A stretch of DNA of 13,123 nt from Chloroflexota bacterium (lineage in GTDB: Bacteria; Chloroflexota; Anaerolineae; 4572-78; J111). The notes beneath the pieces are model-generated. The model had not been told where the DNA came from, searched no databases, and was given only the letters and a program-made list of their open reading frames with translations. Location: the NCBI GenBank assembly GCA_003694775.1, contig RFJV01000239.1, forward strand, positions 1 to 13,123. Direction: 5' to 3'. Position 1 is the first letter of the stretch. Each line of letters begins with the position of its first letter. Below are positions 7,084 through 13,116 of this stretch, piece after piece. The translations under genes and the position numbers were made by a program.

Positions 7084-8481
7084 CTACCGGCTCATCATAT
7101 CGACCACCTGAACCAGTGCATCCGGACTGCCCACGTTTCCCGGAAAGACAATGTACGCCAGGCCGGGATACCGGCTTTCAGTACCGGTCTGCCAGACGGG
7201 GACACCCGGCAGAATTTGTCCCAACACCATCGCCCGTTTGACACCCAGCCCCTGTGTAGCGATGTCGCTGGAGGTAATGCCCCCTTTTGCCAGCAGGTAG
7301 CGGGGCCGCACACAAATGGACCGCACCACCGCCGCCAGCCCGGCAGACACCCGTTCTCCTATCGCCAGGCTGGCAGACGCGTCCGGCCCGCTTATTACAG
7401 TACGGGCAGTGTAAACCACCACATCCTCTCCTGCCGCCAGCCGCTTCTCTACCGCCGCCGCGATTCGCCGGACTTCCTCACCGGCCCGCTGGTCCAGCAG
7501 GGCCGGGGTGTCAATTTCCAGACCGGCCAGATGAGGCCGGCTCAGCAAGCGATGAAGCTGACCGGTGGAACGCGGTACATACGAGCCAACCACCACCAGT
7601 CCCCCGCCGGCAGACGGCAGGTTCAGCTCGGTGGGGGTCAGCAGGGGGCGGGGCGCCAAACCGGCCCGAACCCGCACAAACGAAGCCGCAGTGCGGTACA
7701 AAAACCGCTTCCCTTCGGCTTCGGCCATCAGCAGACCGTAAACAAATACCTCCAGGTCCCGGTAGGATACGGCATTAACCACACAAACCCCACCGTTTAG
7801 CCGGGCCAGCTTCCCGGCCACCTGCTCCGGCCCGCCCCGGCGAAGGTCATCCAGAGAAATGGAGACAACCCGCTCCACAGAACCGCCCATTTTTTCGACC
7901 ACCCACCGGCGCAGGTCGGACGACCGGTAGCCAAAAACCGGGTCGCGGGCAAATTCGGTTTGACCGGCAGGCACCAGCCGGTCTCCTTCTGCCGCGTAAT
8001 GAATATCGTTGACCGTCAACCGCCCCCCTTCCGGGAAGCAAGGCAGAATAATCCAGCCGTCGAACGGTTCTGCCAGCGCCCGCGCCAGGGATTCGACTTC
8101 GCCGGGAAAGTGGCCCCGCAGAGTAGAATCGCTCCGGCTGACCACCACGAAATTCTGCCCGCTCCGGGCCGAAGCGCTCCTCAGATTGTGCCCAATCTCG
8201 GCGTTGAGGGCCTGGGCTTGCGCCAGCGGCAGGGCGCGGGAGTTCGTCAGCAGGTAGAAAGCCGGGAAAGGGCCGGTCAGCTCCTCCACCAGCCGGTCGA
8301 CAGACCATTCTGTCAGCACCGGCAGATGGTGCACCGTTTGGGTGCCGGTGGGGTCGTCGTCCAGTACTACCACTTTCCGCCGGCTGGCCGCGACCTGCTT
8401 CTGGATGGCCGGCAGAAGGTCCGCCGGCCATTCCGGGGGCAGTTGCTTGAACAAATCCTCACGCAATACAGGCTCTGTCAT
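7084..8481 (-). CDS. Four-carbon acid sugar kinase family protein (DUF1537, OtnK/DtnK-like)
   Basis: 465 residues with both halves of the family. N-terminal sugar-binding domain: VVVLDDDPTGTQTVHHLPVL at 37-56 and VSRSDSTLRGHFPGE at 114-128. C-terminal nucleotide-binding domain: VVVGSYVPRSTGQL near 296-309, LAKGGITSSDIA at 397-408 and VFPGNVGSPDAL at 445-456. Known members phosphorylate D-threonate, D-erythronate or related four-carbon acid sugars with ATP in the cytoplasm. The usual partner PdxA2-type dehydrogenase and aldolase genes are absent from this window. The Shine-Dalgarno (GAGG) overlaps the stop of the upstream lipoprotein gene, 9 nt away, so the two are co-transcribed. It converges on the import cluster, which suggests a shared substrate class, though it is not in the same transcript. 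Confidence 0.92.
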   Translation of the reverse strand: MTEPVLREDLFKQLPPEWPADLLPAIQKQVAASRRKVVVLDDDPTGTQTVHHLPVLTEWSVDRLVEELTGPFPAFYLLTNSRALPLAQAQALNAEIGHNLRSASARSGQNFVVVSRSDSTLRGHFPGEVESLARALAEPFDGWIILPCFPEGGRLTVNDIHYAAEGDRLVPAGQTEFARDPVFGYRSSDLRRWVVEKMGGSVERVVSISLDDLRRGGPEQVAGKLARLNGGVCVVNAVSYRDLEVFVYGLLMAEAEGKRFLYRTAASFVRVRAGLAPRPLLTPTELNLPSAGGGLVVVGSYVPRSTGQLHRLLSRPHLAGLEIDTPALLDQRAGEEVRRIAAAVEKRLAAGEDVVVYTARTVISGPDASASLAIGERVSAGLAAVVRSICVRPRYLLAKGGITSSDIATQGLGVKRAMVLGQILPGVPVWQTGTESRYPGLAYIVFPGNVGSPDALVQVVDMMSR

Positions 8482-8490
8482 TTTCCGGCC

Positions 8491-9525
8491 TCAGTTCGAC
8501 CCGCTTCCCGCGGGCACAATCCTCGTCAGTTCAACCTCCGAATCATCGGCAATGTACAGCAAACCGGCCTCATCCACCGTAATCCCTTCCTGCTTTTCGC
8601 CGGGCAGAGGGTAGCTTCCCAGCAGTTCACCGGCCAGGCTGACCTCCAGCAGAATATCGTTGGCGTCGCTGGTTATCAGCAGGCTTCCGTTAGAAGGGAC
8701 ATACTGCAGACCGGACATATCGGTGACGCCCACGGAAAAATAGCGCCGGATGCGGGCAACCGGTTTGCCTGCGGAGCGGTCAATTGCTGTCTCTAATATA
8801 ATGGAAGCGTCCGGGCCGGTTAGCTCGCGGCTCTGGTTGACCAGAAAGAACGTCCCCTCGCCAGAATCGCCGGCGGGCACAAAGGTGATGCCTTCTATGC
8901 CGTCCCCCTCTGGGGCCAGGAGCAGGTTGCCGCCGTACAGCCGCTCAATGGGGATGGTCGCCAAAATTTCCAGGCTTTCGGGGTGAATTTCCAGGATAAT
9001 ATCCTTGCCTTCGACCGCCACATACAGGAGACCGGTATCCGGATGGGTGGTAATACCTTCAAAATCGGCGTTGCCCCAGACCTGCTTTTTGTGGAGCAGG
9101 CTTCCATCCGGGGCAATTTCCAGCACCCGGCCCAGGTCGCTGACGGCAAAAAAGCTCTGCCGCAGGGGGTGGTATACAATCCCCGACAGCTTACCGTATC
9201 CGGCCGGCCCAATCCGGTCGACCTGCCGGTAAGGGTAGAGGATTAGCCGGGGCGGTGGGGTTGGCGTTGCCGTGGGGGAAGGAACAGGGGATGCAGGTAC
9301 CGCCGTGGGTTTCGGAGTGGGGGCTTCAACCGGGAGGCTGGTGGTCGGGGGGAGGGTTGCGGTTGCGGCAGGCGGAACAGGGGTGGGAGCGAAGGGCGTG
9401 TCGCCGGCAACCGCCATAGTTGCGGTCGCCGGGGGAGCCGCCGCGGGGGAGCCGCCAGACCGGCAGGCCGCGACCATCCCCGGCAGAACGAAGGTCAGCA
9501 GAATGAGGGCCAGAACTCTTTTCAT
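8491..9525 (-). CDS. Lipoprotein with Pro/Thr/Ala linker and SdiA-regulated/YjiK-type propeller domain
   Basis: 344 residues from ATG 9525. The signal peptide MKRVLALILLTFVLPGMVAAC has a lipobox VAAC with C21 as the lipidated cysteine. Residues 22-92 form a disordered Pro/Thr/Ala linker (e.g. SPTATPTPPP). The rest resembles the SdiA-regulated family: KLSGIVYHPLRQSFFAVSDL, GNADFEGITTHPDTGLLYVA, GIEGITFVP, SGLQYVPSNGSLLITSDAND, QEGITVDEAGLLYIADDSE. It is an outside-facing surface protein, probably binding or hydrolysing a ligand; its function is unknown. An upstream in-frame ATG at 9564 lies inside the adk terminator hairpin and would put 13 residues before the signal peptide, so 9525 is chosen. 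No strong Shine-Dalgarno precedes 9525. It is followed directly by the kinase gene. Confidence 0.85.
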   Translation of the reverse strand: MKRVLALILLTFVLPGMVAACRSGGSPAAAPPATATMAVAGDTPFAPTPVPPAATATLPPTTSLPVEAPTPKPTAVPASPVPSPTATPTPPPRLILYPYRQVDRIGPAGYGKLSGIVYHPLRQSFFAVSDLGRVLEIAPDGSLLHKKQVWGNADFEGITTHPDTGLLYVAVEGKDIILEIHPESLEILATIPIERLYGGNLLLAPEGDGIEGITFVPAGDSGEGTFFLVNQSRELTGPDASIILETAIDRSAGKPVARIRRYFSVGVTDMSGLQYVPSNGSLLITSDANDILLEVSLAGELLGSYPLPGEKQEGITVDEAGLLYIADDSEVELTRIVPAGSGSN

Positions 9526-9535
9526 CGTCGCCGTG

Positions 9536-9580
9536 AAAAAAAGACAGCCGGAGCGGGTCGCCATGTGTCCGGCTGTCTTT
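9536..9580 (-). terminator. Intrinsic terminator of adk
   Basis: The arms TCCGGCTGTCTTT (9568-9580) and AAAGACAGCCGGA (9540-9552) are perfect complements over 13 bp with a 15-nt loop. On the - strand the hairpin is followed by a run of seven T (9542-9536). It begins 21 bp after the adk stop. Confidence 0.92.
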
Positions 9581-9601
9581 CCGGTGGGTGGAATGTGCCG
9601 T

Positions 9602-10315
9602 TTAAATTTTCAGCACCTGCTGGATGGCATCCATCATCCGGCGGGTGACCTCTTCTACCTTGCCTTCGCCGTCTATTTCCACCAGAAGGCCGGCCTGACG
9701 GTAGTAATCCATCAGCGGCGCGGTCTGGGTGTGGAAGGTGTTCAGCCTGGCCCGGACCGTTTCCGGCTTGTCGTCGTCGCGCTGGTACAGGTGCTCGCCA
9801 CTGCATTTGTTAAACGGGCACTGTTTGAAGGGGTTGTAAATCTTATGGAAGGGGGTCTGGCATTCGCGGCAGATGATGCGTCCGGACAGCCGGTTGACAA
9901 TCTCCTCGTCCGACACCACAATGGACAGCACCACATCTATCTGGCGTCCCAGCTCCTTCATCAGTTCGTCGAGGGCCTGGGCCTGGGCCACGGTGCGGGG
10001 AAAGCCGTCCATAATAAACCCCCGGTCCGCGTCGCCCCGCGAGAGGCGCTCCCGAACCATCCTCACGGTCACGTCGTCGGGAACCAGTTCGCCCCGGTCC
10101 ATGTAGGTTTTTGCCAGCTTGCCCAGTTCGGTCTGATTTTTCAGGTTTTCCCGGAACAGGTCTCCGGTGGCAATATGGGGAAGCTGGAACTGCTTGCACA
10201 GATGCTCGGCCTGGGTTCCTTTGCCGGAGCCGGGCGGGCCAAACAGGACGATGGTCAGGGTTTTATCCGGGGCCAGTCCCGCTTCCAGGGCGGCTTTTTG
10301 GGGTACGGTACTCAT
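9602..10315 (-). CDS. adk: Adenylate kinase
   Basis: 237 residues; catalyses ATP + AMP to 2 ADP in the cytoplasm. The P-loop GPPGSGKGT is at 26-34, the AMP-binding region TGDLFREN at 50-57, GFIMDGFPRT at 99-108 and QRDDDKPETVRARL at 178-191. The LID domain is of the long, metal-binding kind, with C149, C152, C166 and C171 as likely zinc ligands; the second pair is spaced CxxxxC instead of the usual CxxC. The N-terminus is about 19 residues longer than in most homologues, but the start is firm: AAAGGAG (10323-10329) lies 7 nt before ATG 10315. No promoter is evident in the 137 bp upstream, which contain a terminator, so adk may depend on read-through. It stands alone, away from the ribosomal-protein operon where adk often sits. 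Confidence 0.97.
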   Translation of the reverse strand: MSTVPQKAALEAGLAPDKTLTIVLFGPPGSGKGTQAEHLCKQFQLPHIATGDLFRENLKNQTELGKLAKTYMDRGELVPDDVTVRMVRERLSRGDADRGFIMDGFPRTVAQAQALDELMKELGRQIDVVLSIVVSDEEIVNRLSGRIICRECQTPFHKIYNPFKQCPFNKCSGEHLYQRDDDKPETVRARLNTFHTQTAPLMDYYRQAGLLVEIDGEGKVEEVTRRMMDAIQQVLKI

Positions 10316-10345
10316 CGGTCGACTCCTTTCTGAGGGTTTAAAGAG

Positions 10346-10380
10346 AAAATCCGCCCCTGGTCGTACAAGAGCGGATTTTT
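10346..10380 (-). terminator. Hairpin terminator between the small membrane protein gene and adk
   Basis: AAAATCCGC (10346-10354) and GCGGATTTT (10371-10379) pair over 9 bp with a 16-nt loop. On the - strand the stem ends in TTTTCTCTTT; on the + strand it ends in five T. It lies about 70 bp after the small gene's stop and only about 16 bp before the adk Shine-Dalgarno. The broken T-run suggests incomplete termination. Confidence 0.6.
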
Positions 10381-10452
10381 AGAATAGACGGATGCAGTAA
10401 TTCAGCTTGCCGGAGACAGTGAACCGTTGAGGGAATGTTCAGGCAGAAGGCT

Positions 10453-10749
10453 CTAATTTCCGGTTGAGCTGTCATTGGTGCTGTTGCCTCCGGCCGCGTT
10501 GTCGGGGACAGGGGTTTGTACTTGAATTTCGTTACCGGCAGGGGCAACGGTTGGGCGGGCACGCCGGGTACTGCCGGTCGCCACAAAGCCAATGGCCAGA
10601 CTCAAAATCATCAGCCCGCTGATAACGTATATCAATATCTGCTGGCGGGAGATTTTTTTCTTTTTCTTTCCACCCATCGCCGCCTTTTGCGGCGGGTATG
10701 GGGTTTTTTGTCGAGGGCGCTTTTTGCGTCGATGCTTCGAGACAGGCAC
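10453..10749 (-). CDS. Small single-helix membrane protein, function unknown
   Basis: 98 residues from GTG 10749, chosen because GGAG (10758-10761) is 8 nt upstream and because a promoter -10 box overlaps the alternative ATG at 10788. The first 36 residues are very basic (KHRRKKRPRQK, GGKKKKK). A single transmembrane helix follows at about 37-59 (ILIYVISGLMILSLAIGFVATG), then a 39-residue Pro/Ala/Asn/Ser-rich tail. The charge pattern predicts the N-terminus in the cytoplasm and the tail outside. I recognise no family. The own promoter, Shine-Dalgarno and downstream terminator support a real gene. Confidence 0.7.
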   Translation of the reverse strand: MPVSKHRRKKRPRQKTPYPPQKAAMGGKKKKKISRQQILIYVISGLMILSLAIGFVATGSTRRARPTVAPAGNEIQVQTPVPDNAAGGNSTNDSSTGN

Positions 10750-10787
10750 GTTGGTTTCTCCGTTTCTGCAAAAGAGTTGTCGCCGCA

Positions 10788-10816
10788 ATTATACAGGTTG
10801 GCCCGATTATTGGCAA
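10788..10816 (-). promoter_or_regulatory. Sigma-70-type promoter of the small membrane protein gene
   Basis: On the - strand, TTGCCA (10816-10811) and TATAAT (10793-10788) are separated by 17 bp, 5/6 and 6/6 matches to consensus. Transcription would start near 10781, giving a leader of about 32 nt to GTG 10749. Confidence 0.85.
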
Positions 10817-10857
10817 GTAAGGGCCACCGGGCGTGCCGTAAGGTGGAGCAAAGCTGT

Positions 10858-10894
10858 TTGCCTGAACCTGACATCCTGCCTATACTTTCAGGCA
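10858..10894 (+). promoter_or_regulatory. Divergent promoter for ubiE/menG with overlapping dyad
   Basis: TTGCCT (10858-10863), a 17-bp spacer and TATACT (10881-10886) form a fair sigma-70 promoter pointing right. TGCCTGAA (10859-10866) and TTCAGGCA (10887-10894) are perfect 8-bp inverted repeats that bracket the spacer and -10 box, as an operator might. The stretch between this and the leftward promoter is about 40 bp and includes a small CCACC/GGTGG dyad (10824-10828, 10842-10846). Confidence 0.6.
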
Positions 10895-10899
10895 TCTGT

Positions 10900-11094
10900 C
10901 AATCATCGTACCTGCTCAGGCTTGAGGGCACTATTTCTTGCATCGGTCATTTTTCCGATAATCAGGCGTAAAACGTAATAGCGTAAAACGTAAGGCCGGA
11001 AAGTTACGTATTACGTTTGACGTTTTACATAAATTAGCAGGAATTGATGGTGCTTTACCGGATTTTTCTGTTGCCTGAGCAGTTACCAATCATC
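10900..11094 (+). mobile_element. MITE-like element (179 bp) with 8-bp target duplication, possibly IS66-related
   Basis: The element runs from 10908 to 11086. Its ends are GTACCTGCTCAGGC (10908-10921) and GCCTGAGCAGTTAC (11073-11086), inverted repeats with 13 of 14 matches. Immediately outside both ends is the same 8-mer, CAATCATC (10900-10907 and 11087-11094), a perfect target duplication. It encodes no protein. IS66-family elements are known for ends starting GTAA and 8-bp duplications; the right end reads GTAACTGCTCAGGC, which fits, so a non-autonomous relative is plausible (inference). It sits between the likely native promoter (10858-10886) and the ubiE/menG start, ending 19 bp before ATG 11106. 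Confidence 0.82.
10966..11028 (+). repeat. GTAAAACGTAA palindromic repeat block inside the MITE
   Basis: GCGTAAAACGTAA occurs twice in tandem at a 15-bp period (10966-10978 and 10981-10993). The opposite arm carries TTACGT (11004-11009), TTACGTTT (11011-11018) and ACGTTTTAC (11020-11028). The outer arms GTAAAACGT (10968-10976) and ACGTTTTAC are perfect over 9 bp. The block would form an imperfect 61-nt hairpin in RNA or a cruciform in DNA, within the leader of ubiE/menG. Confidence 0.75.
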
Positions 11095-11105
11095 AAGATT
11101 TGACA

Positions 11106-11825
11106 ATGACCTTCAACTCAGCCGCGGAAAAGTACACCTACGTCAACCAGATGTTTGCCCGCATTGCCCACCGGTACGACCTGATGAACCGGGTGATGAC
11201 CGTTGGGCAGGACCGTCGCTGGCGGCGACTGCTGGTCCGGCAGGCCAACCTGCCGCCGGGGGGGCGTCTGCTGGATATTGCCACCGGAACCGGCGACATT
11301 GCCTTTGAAGCCCTGCGCCAGCACCCCGACCTGGCCCAGGTGGTCGGGGCTGATTTTACCCTGCCGATGATGCTGGTAGGCCGCCAGCGCCAGCAGGAAC
11401 AGCCTCACACCGCCGGCCGGCTTTCCTGGTCTGCCGCCGATACCCTGCACCTGCCCTTTCCCGATGCCACCTTTGACGCGGTGGCTTCCGGCTTCCTGAT
11501 GCGCAACGTGGTCAGTGTGCCCCAGGCTCTGGCGGAACAGCGCCGGGTGTGCAAACCCGGCGGGCGGGTGCTGGTGCTGGAAATTCCCCGCCCGGCAGAC
11601 ACGCTGTTCGGGCGGCTCTTTCGCTTCTATTTCCACCAGATTGTGCCCCGTCTGGGCGGCCTCATCAGCGGCCAGCCCGACGCCTACGCCTACCTGCCCG
11701 CCTCTGCCGAGGCATTTTTACGCCCGGAGGAACTGCAGACGGTGATGGAGCAGGTCGGCCTGAAAGAGGTGCGGTACACTATGCTCATGTTCGGTACGGT
11801 TGCCCTGCATGTGGGGGTGCGGTAG
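11106..11825 (+). CDS. ubiE: Demethylmenaquinone/ubiquinone biosynthesis C-methyltransferase
   Basis: 239 residues, normal for UbiE/MenG. Family hallmarks: MFARIAHRYDLMNRVMTVGQ at 16-35, SAM motif I LDIATGTGD at 56-64, VVGADFTLPMM after it, then SAADTLHLPFPDATFDAVASG, and the C-terminal YAYLPASAEAFLRPEEL signature. It adds the C-methyl group in the last step of menaquinone (or ubiquinone) synthesis, which implies a respiratory chain. In this kind of organism menaquinone is more likely, so menG would be an equally good name. The start is ATG 11106; a TTG at 11100 is in frame but has no better ribosome site, and no strong Shine-Dalgarno is visible. The next methyltransferase gene starts 2 bp after its stop. 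The MITE-like element ends 19 bp upstream. Confidence 0.95.
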   Translation: MTFNSAAEKYTYVNQMFARIAHRYDLMNRVMTVGQDRRWRRLLVRQANLPPGGRLLDIATGTGDIAFEALRQHPDLAQVVGADFTLPMMLVGRQRQQEQPHTAGRLSWSAADTLHLPFPDATFDAVASGFLMRNVVSVPQALAEQRRVCKPGGRVLVLEIPRPADTLFGRLFRFYFHQIVPRLGGLISGQPDAYAYLPASAEAFLRPEELQTVMEQVGLKEVRYTMLMFGTVALHVGVR

Positions 11826-11827
11826 CT

Positions 11828-12592
11828 ATGAGCCGGCAAACCGGTACGGCAGAACATTTTCACCATGCCGACACGCGCGGCGTGCCCAGCCTGGTCTGGC
11901 GGGCCGGGCAGGAGCGCCGGCTGGGGATGATTCGGCAGGCCGCGGGGCCGCGGCTCTCGGCAGACAGCCGGGTGCTGGTTGATGGGTGCGGGGTGGGGAT
12001 GTACGTGCGCGCCTTGCGGCAGTTTACGCCGTGGGTGGTCGGCCTGGATATTGAACCGGAGCGCGTGGCCCAGAGTGCGGCCCATTCGCCGCTGGTTCAG
12101 GTGGCCGCGGGGGAGAATTTGCCCTACCCGGCAGATTTTTTCGACCTGGTGCTGAGCCACGAGGTCATCGAGCACGTCGCCGACGATGCCCGGACGGTCG
12201 CCGAAATGGTGCGGGTGCTGAAGCCGGGCGGTCGGGCGGTGATTTTCTGCCCCAACCGCTGGTATCCCTTTGAAACCCACGGCCACTACTGGCGCGGGCA
12301 GTACCACTTTGGCAATACCCCCCTCATTAACTATCTGCCCGACCCTCTGCGGAACCGGCTGGCGCCGCACGTGCGAGCTTATACCCCGGCCGGTCTGCGC
12401 CGTCTGCTGGTCGACCTGCCGGTGCGGGTGGTTCTGCACACTCAGATTTTCCCCGGCTACGATAACATCGTCGCCCGGCGACCGGCCCTGGGCCGCGTCC
12501 TGCGCCGGATGACCTACGCGCTGGAAAAAACCCCTCTGCGCGTATTGGGGCTATCTCATTTTTTGGTGCTGGAAAAGGTGGCGAGGAGTTAG
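11828..12592 (+). CDS. Class I SAM-dependent methyltransferase
   Basis: 254 residues with a Methyltransferase_11-type fold. SAM-binding motif I is VLVDGCGVGMYV at 49-60, a variant of the usual LDxGCGxG. The acidic residue that binds the ribose is in GLDIEPERV (D74). The stretch FFDLVLSHEVIEHVADD at 104-120 and the LKPGG at 131-135 are typical of this superfamily. The C-terminal part (RAYTPAGLRRLLVDLPVRVV...GYDNIVARRP) resembles methyltransferases acting on lipids, quinone-like or small molecules, but the substrate cannot be told. ATG 11828 lies 2 bp after the ubiE/menG stop, so the genes are co-transcribed and translationally coupled. A role next to quinone synthesis is a guess. Confidence 0.88.
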   Translation: MSRQTGTAEHFHHADTRGVPSLVWRAGQERRLGMIRQAAGPRLSADSRVLVDGCGVGMYVRALRQFTPWVVGLDIEPERVAQSAAHSPLVQVAAGENLPYPADFFDLVLSHEVIEHVADDARTVAEMVRVLKPGGRAVIFCPNRWYPFETHGHYWRGQYHFGNTPLINYLPDPLRNRLAPHVRAYTPAGLRRLLVDLPVRVVLHTQIFPGYDNIVARRPALGRVLRRMTYALEKTPLRVLGLSHFLVLEKVARS

Positions 12593-12610
12593 CCGGTCAG
12601 ACTGCGTGCT

Positions 12611-13060
12611 TTATCCGTCATCCTTCCGCCTTCCGCCTTCATCCTTTGTCTGTTCAGGGGCGGGGCGCTGGGTCAGCACTGCCGAGCCGATGGCGAGGTA
12701 CTTGTCGATAATTTCCGTCAGGTTGTCGGGGAGGACGGTTTTGAGGATGTAGTCGTTGGCGCCGGCCTCCAGGGCTTCGTCTACCAGGGCCTGCTCGGCA
12801 TAGGCCGAAAGCATCAGGATGGGGATGCCTTTGGTGACTTTCAGCTTGCGCAGTTCCCGGACGGCTTCTGCGCCGGTCATGCGGGGCATCATCATGTCCA
12901 TCAAAATCAGCGCCGGACGCCACGCTTTGGCCTTTTCAATGGCTTGCAGGCCGTCTTCCGCGGTAATCACGTCGTAGCCGGCTTTGGCCAGGATGAAGGT
13001 CAGCATCCGGCGGGTATCGGCATTATCATCGACGCATAGAATGATGAACTTGTCTGTCAT
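12611..13060 (-). CDS. Stand-alone response regulator receiver protein (CheY-like)
   Basis: 149 residues. The receiver domain fills residues 1 to about 122 with all key residues present: acidic pair D11/D12 (ILCVDDN), phosphorylation site D55 (LILMDMMMP), switch Ser85 (ILMLSAY) and Lys107 (DYILK). There is no DNA-binding or enzymatic output domain; the remaining 27 residues are a polar tail ending DEGGRRKDDG. It would act by protein contact or phosphate relay, with a partner kinase encoded elsewhere. The tail is encoded by a short GGCGGAA repeat (12616-12648) that may be a dispersed repeat captured by the gene. The gene has its own promoter and a GAGG Shine-Dalgarno shortly before ATG 13060. 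It converges on the methyltransferase gene with 18 bp between and no visible terminator. Confidence 0.93.
   Translation of the reverse strand: MTDKFIILCVDDNADTRRMLTFILAKAGYDVITAEDGLQAIEKAKAWRPALILMDMMMPRMTGAEAVRELRKLKVTKGIPILMLSAYAEQALVDEALEAGANDYILKTVLPDNLTEIIDKYLAIGSAVLTQRPAPEQTKDEGGRRKDDG
12616..12648. repeat. GGCGGAA tandem/dispersed-type repeat encoding the regulator tail
   Basis: On the - strand, AAAGGATGAA is followed by two GGCGGAA units and then GGATGA. The low-complexity purine repeat is unlike the rest of the gene and encodes KDEGGRRKDDG at the C-terminus. Confidence 0.6.
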
Positions 13061-13087
13061 AACGCCCTCGTTCGCAGAGATGTTACT

Positions 13088-13116
13088 ATTCTACCACAAT
13101 CGCAGGGCAGTGTAAA
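13088..13116 (-). promoter_or_regulatory. Sigma-70-type promoter of the receiver gene
   Basis: On the - strand, TTTACA (13116-13111), a 17-bp spacer and TAGAAT (13093-13088) give 5/6 matches in both boxes, with a TGG just before the -10 box that makes it an extended -10. Transcription would start near 13081, about 20 bp before ATG 13060. Confidence 0.8.

Noticed and set aside
7960..8796. 278-codon + strand frame over the kinase and lipoprotein genes
   Set aside because: It crosses two well-supported - strand genes and its product is rich in Gln, Arg and Pro with no recognisable motif.
9272..10333. 353-codon + strand frame over the lipoprotein and adk
   Set aside because: It is antisense to adk, whose motifs are certain, and it runs through the adk terminator.
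10381..10452. A dedicated adk promoter
   Set aside because: Candidate boxes such as TTCACT and TATTCT could not be paired with a partner at a sensible spacing.
10750..10788. ATG 10788 as start of the small membrane protein
   Set aside because: It overlaps the TATAAT of the promoter and would lie upstream of the predicted transcript start.
11549..11827. N-terminal extension of the second methyltransferase
   Set aside because: It would overlap the ubiE/menG gene by 277 bases and encode unconserved Arg/Pro-rich sequence; ATG 11828 fits the fold.
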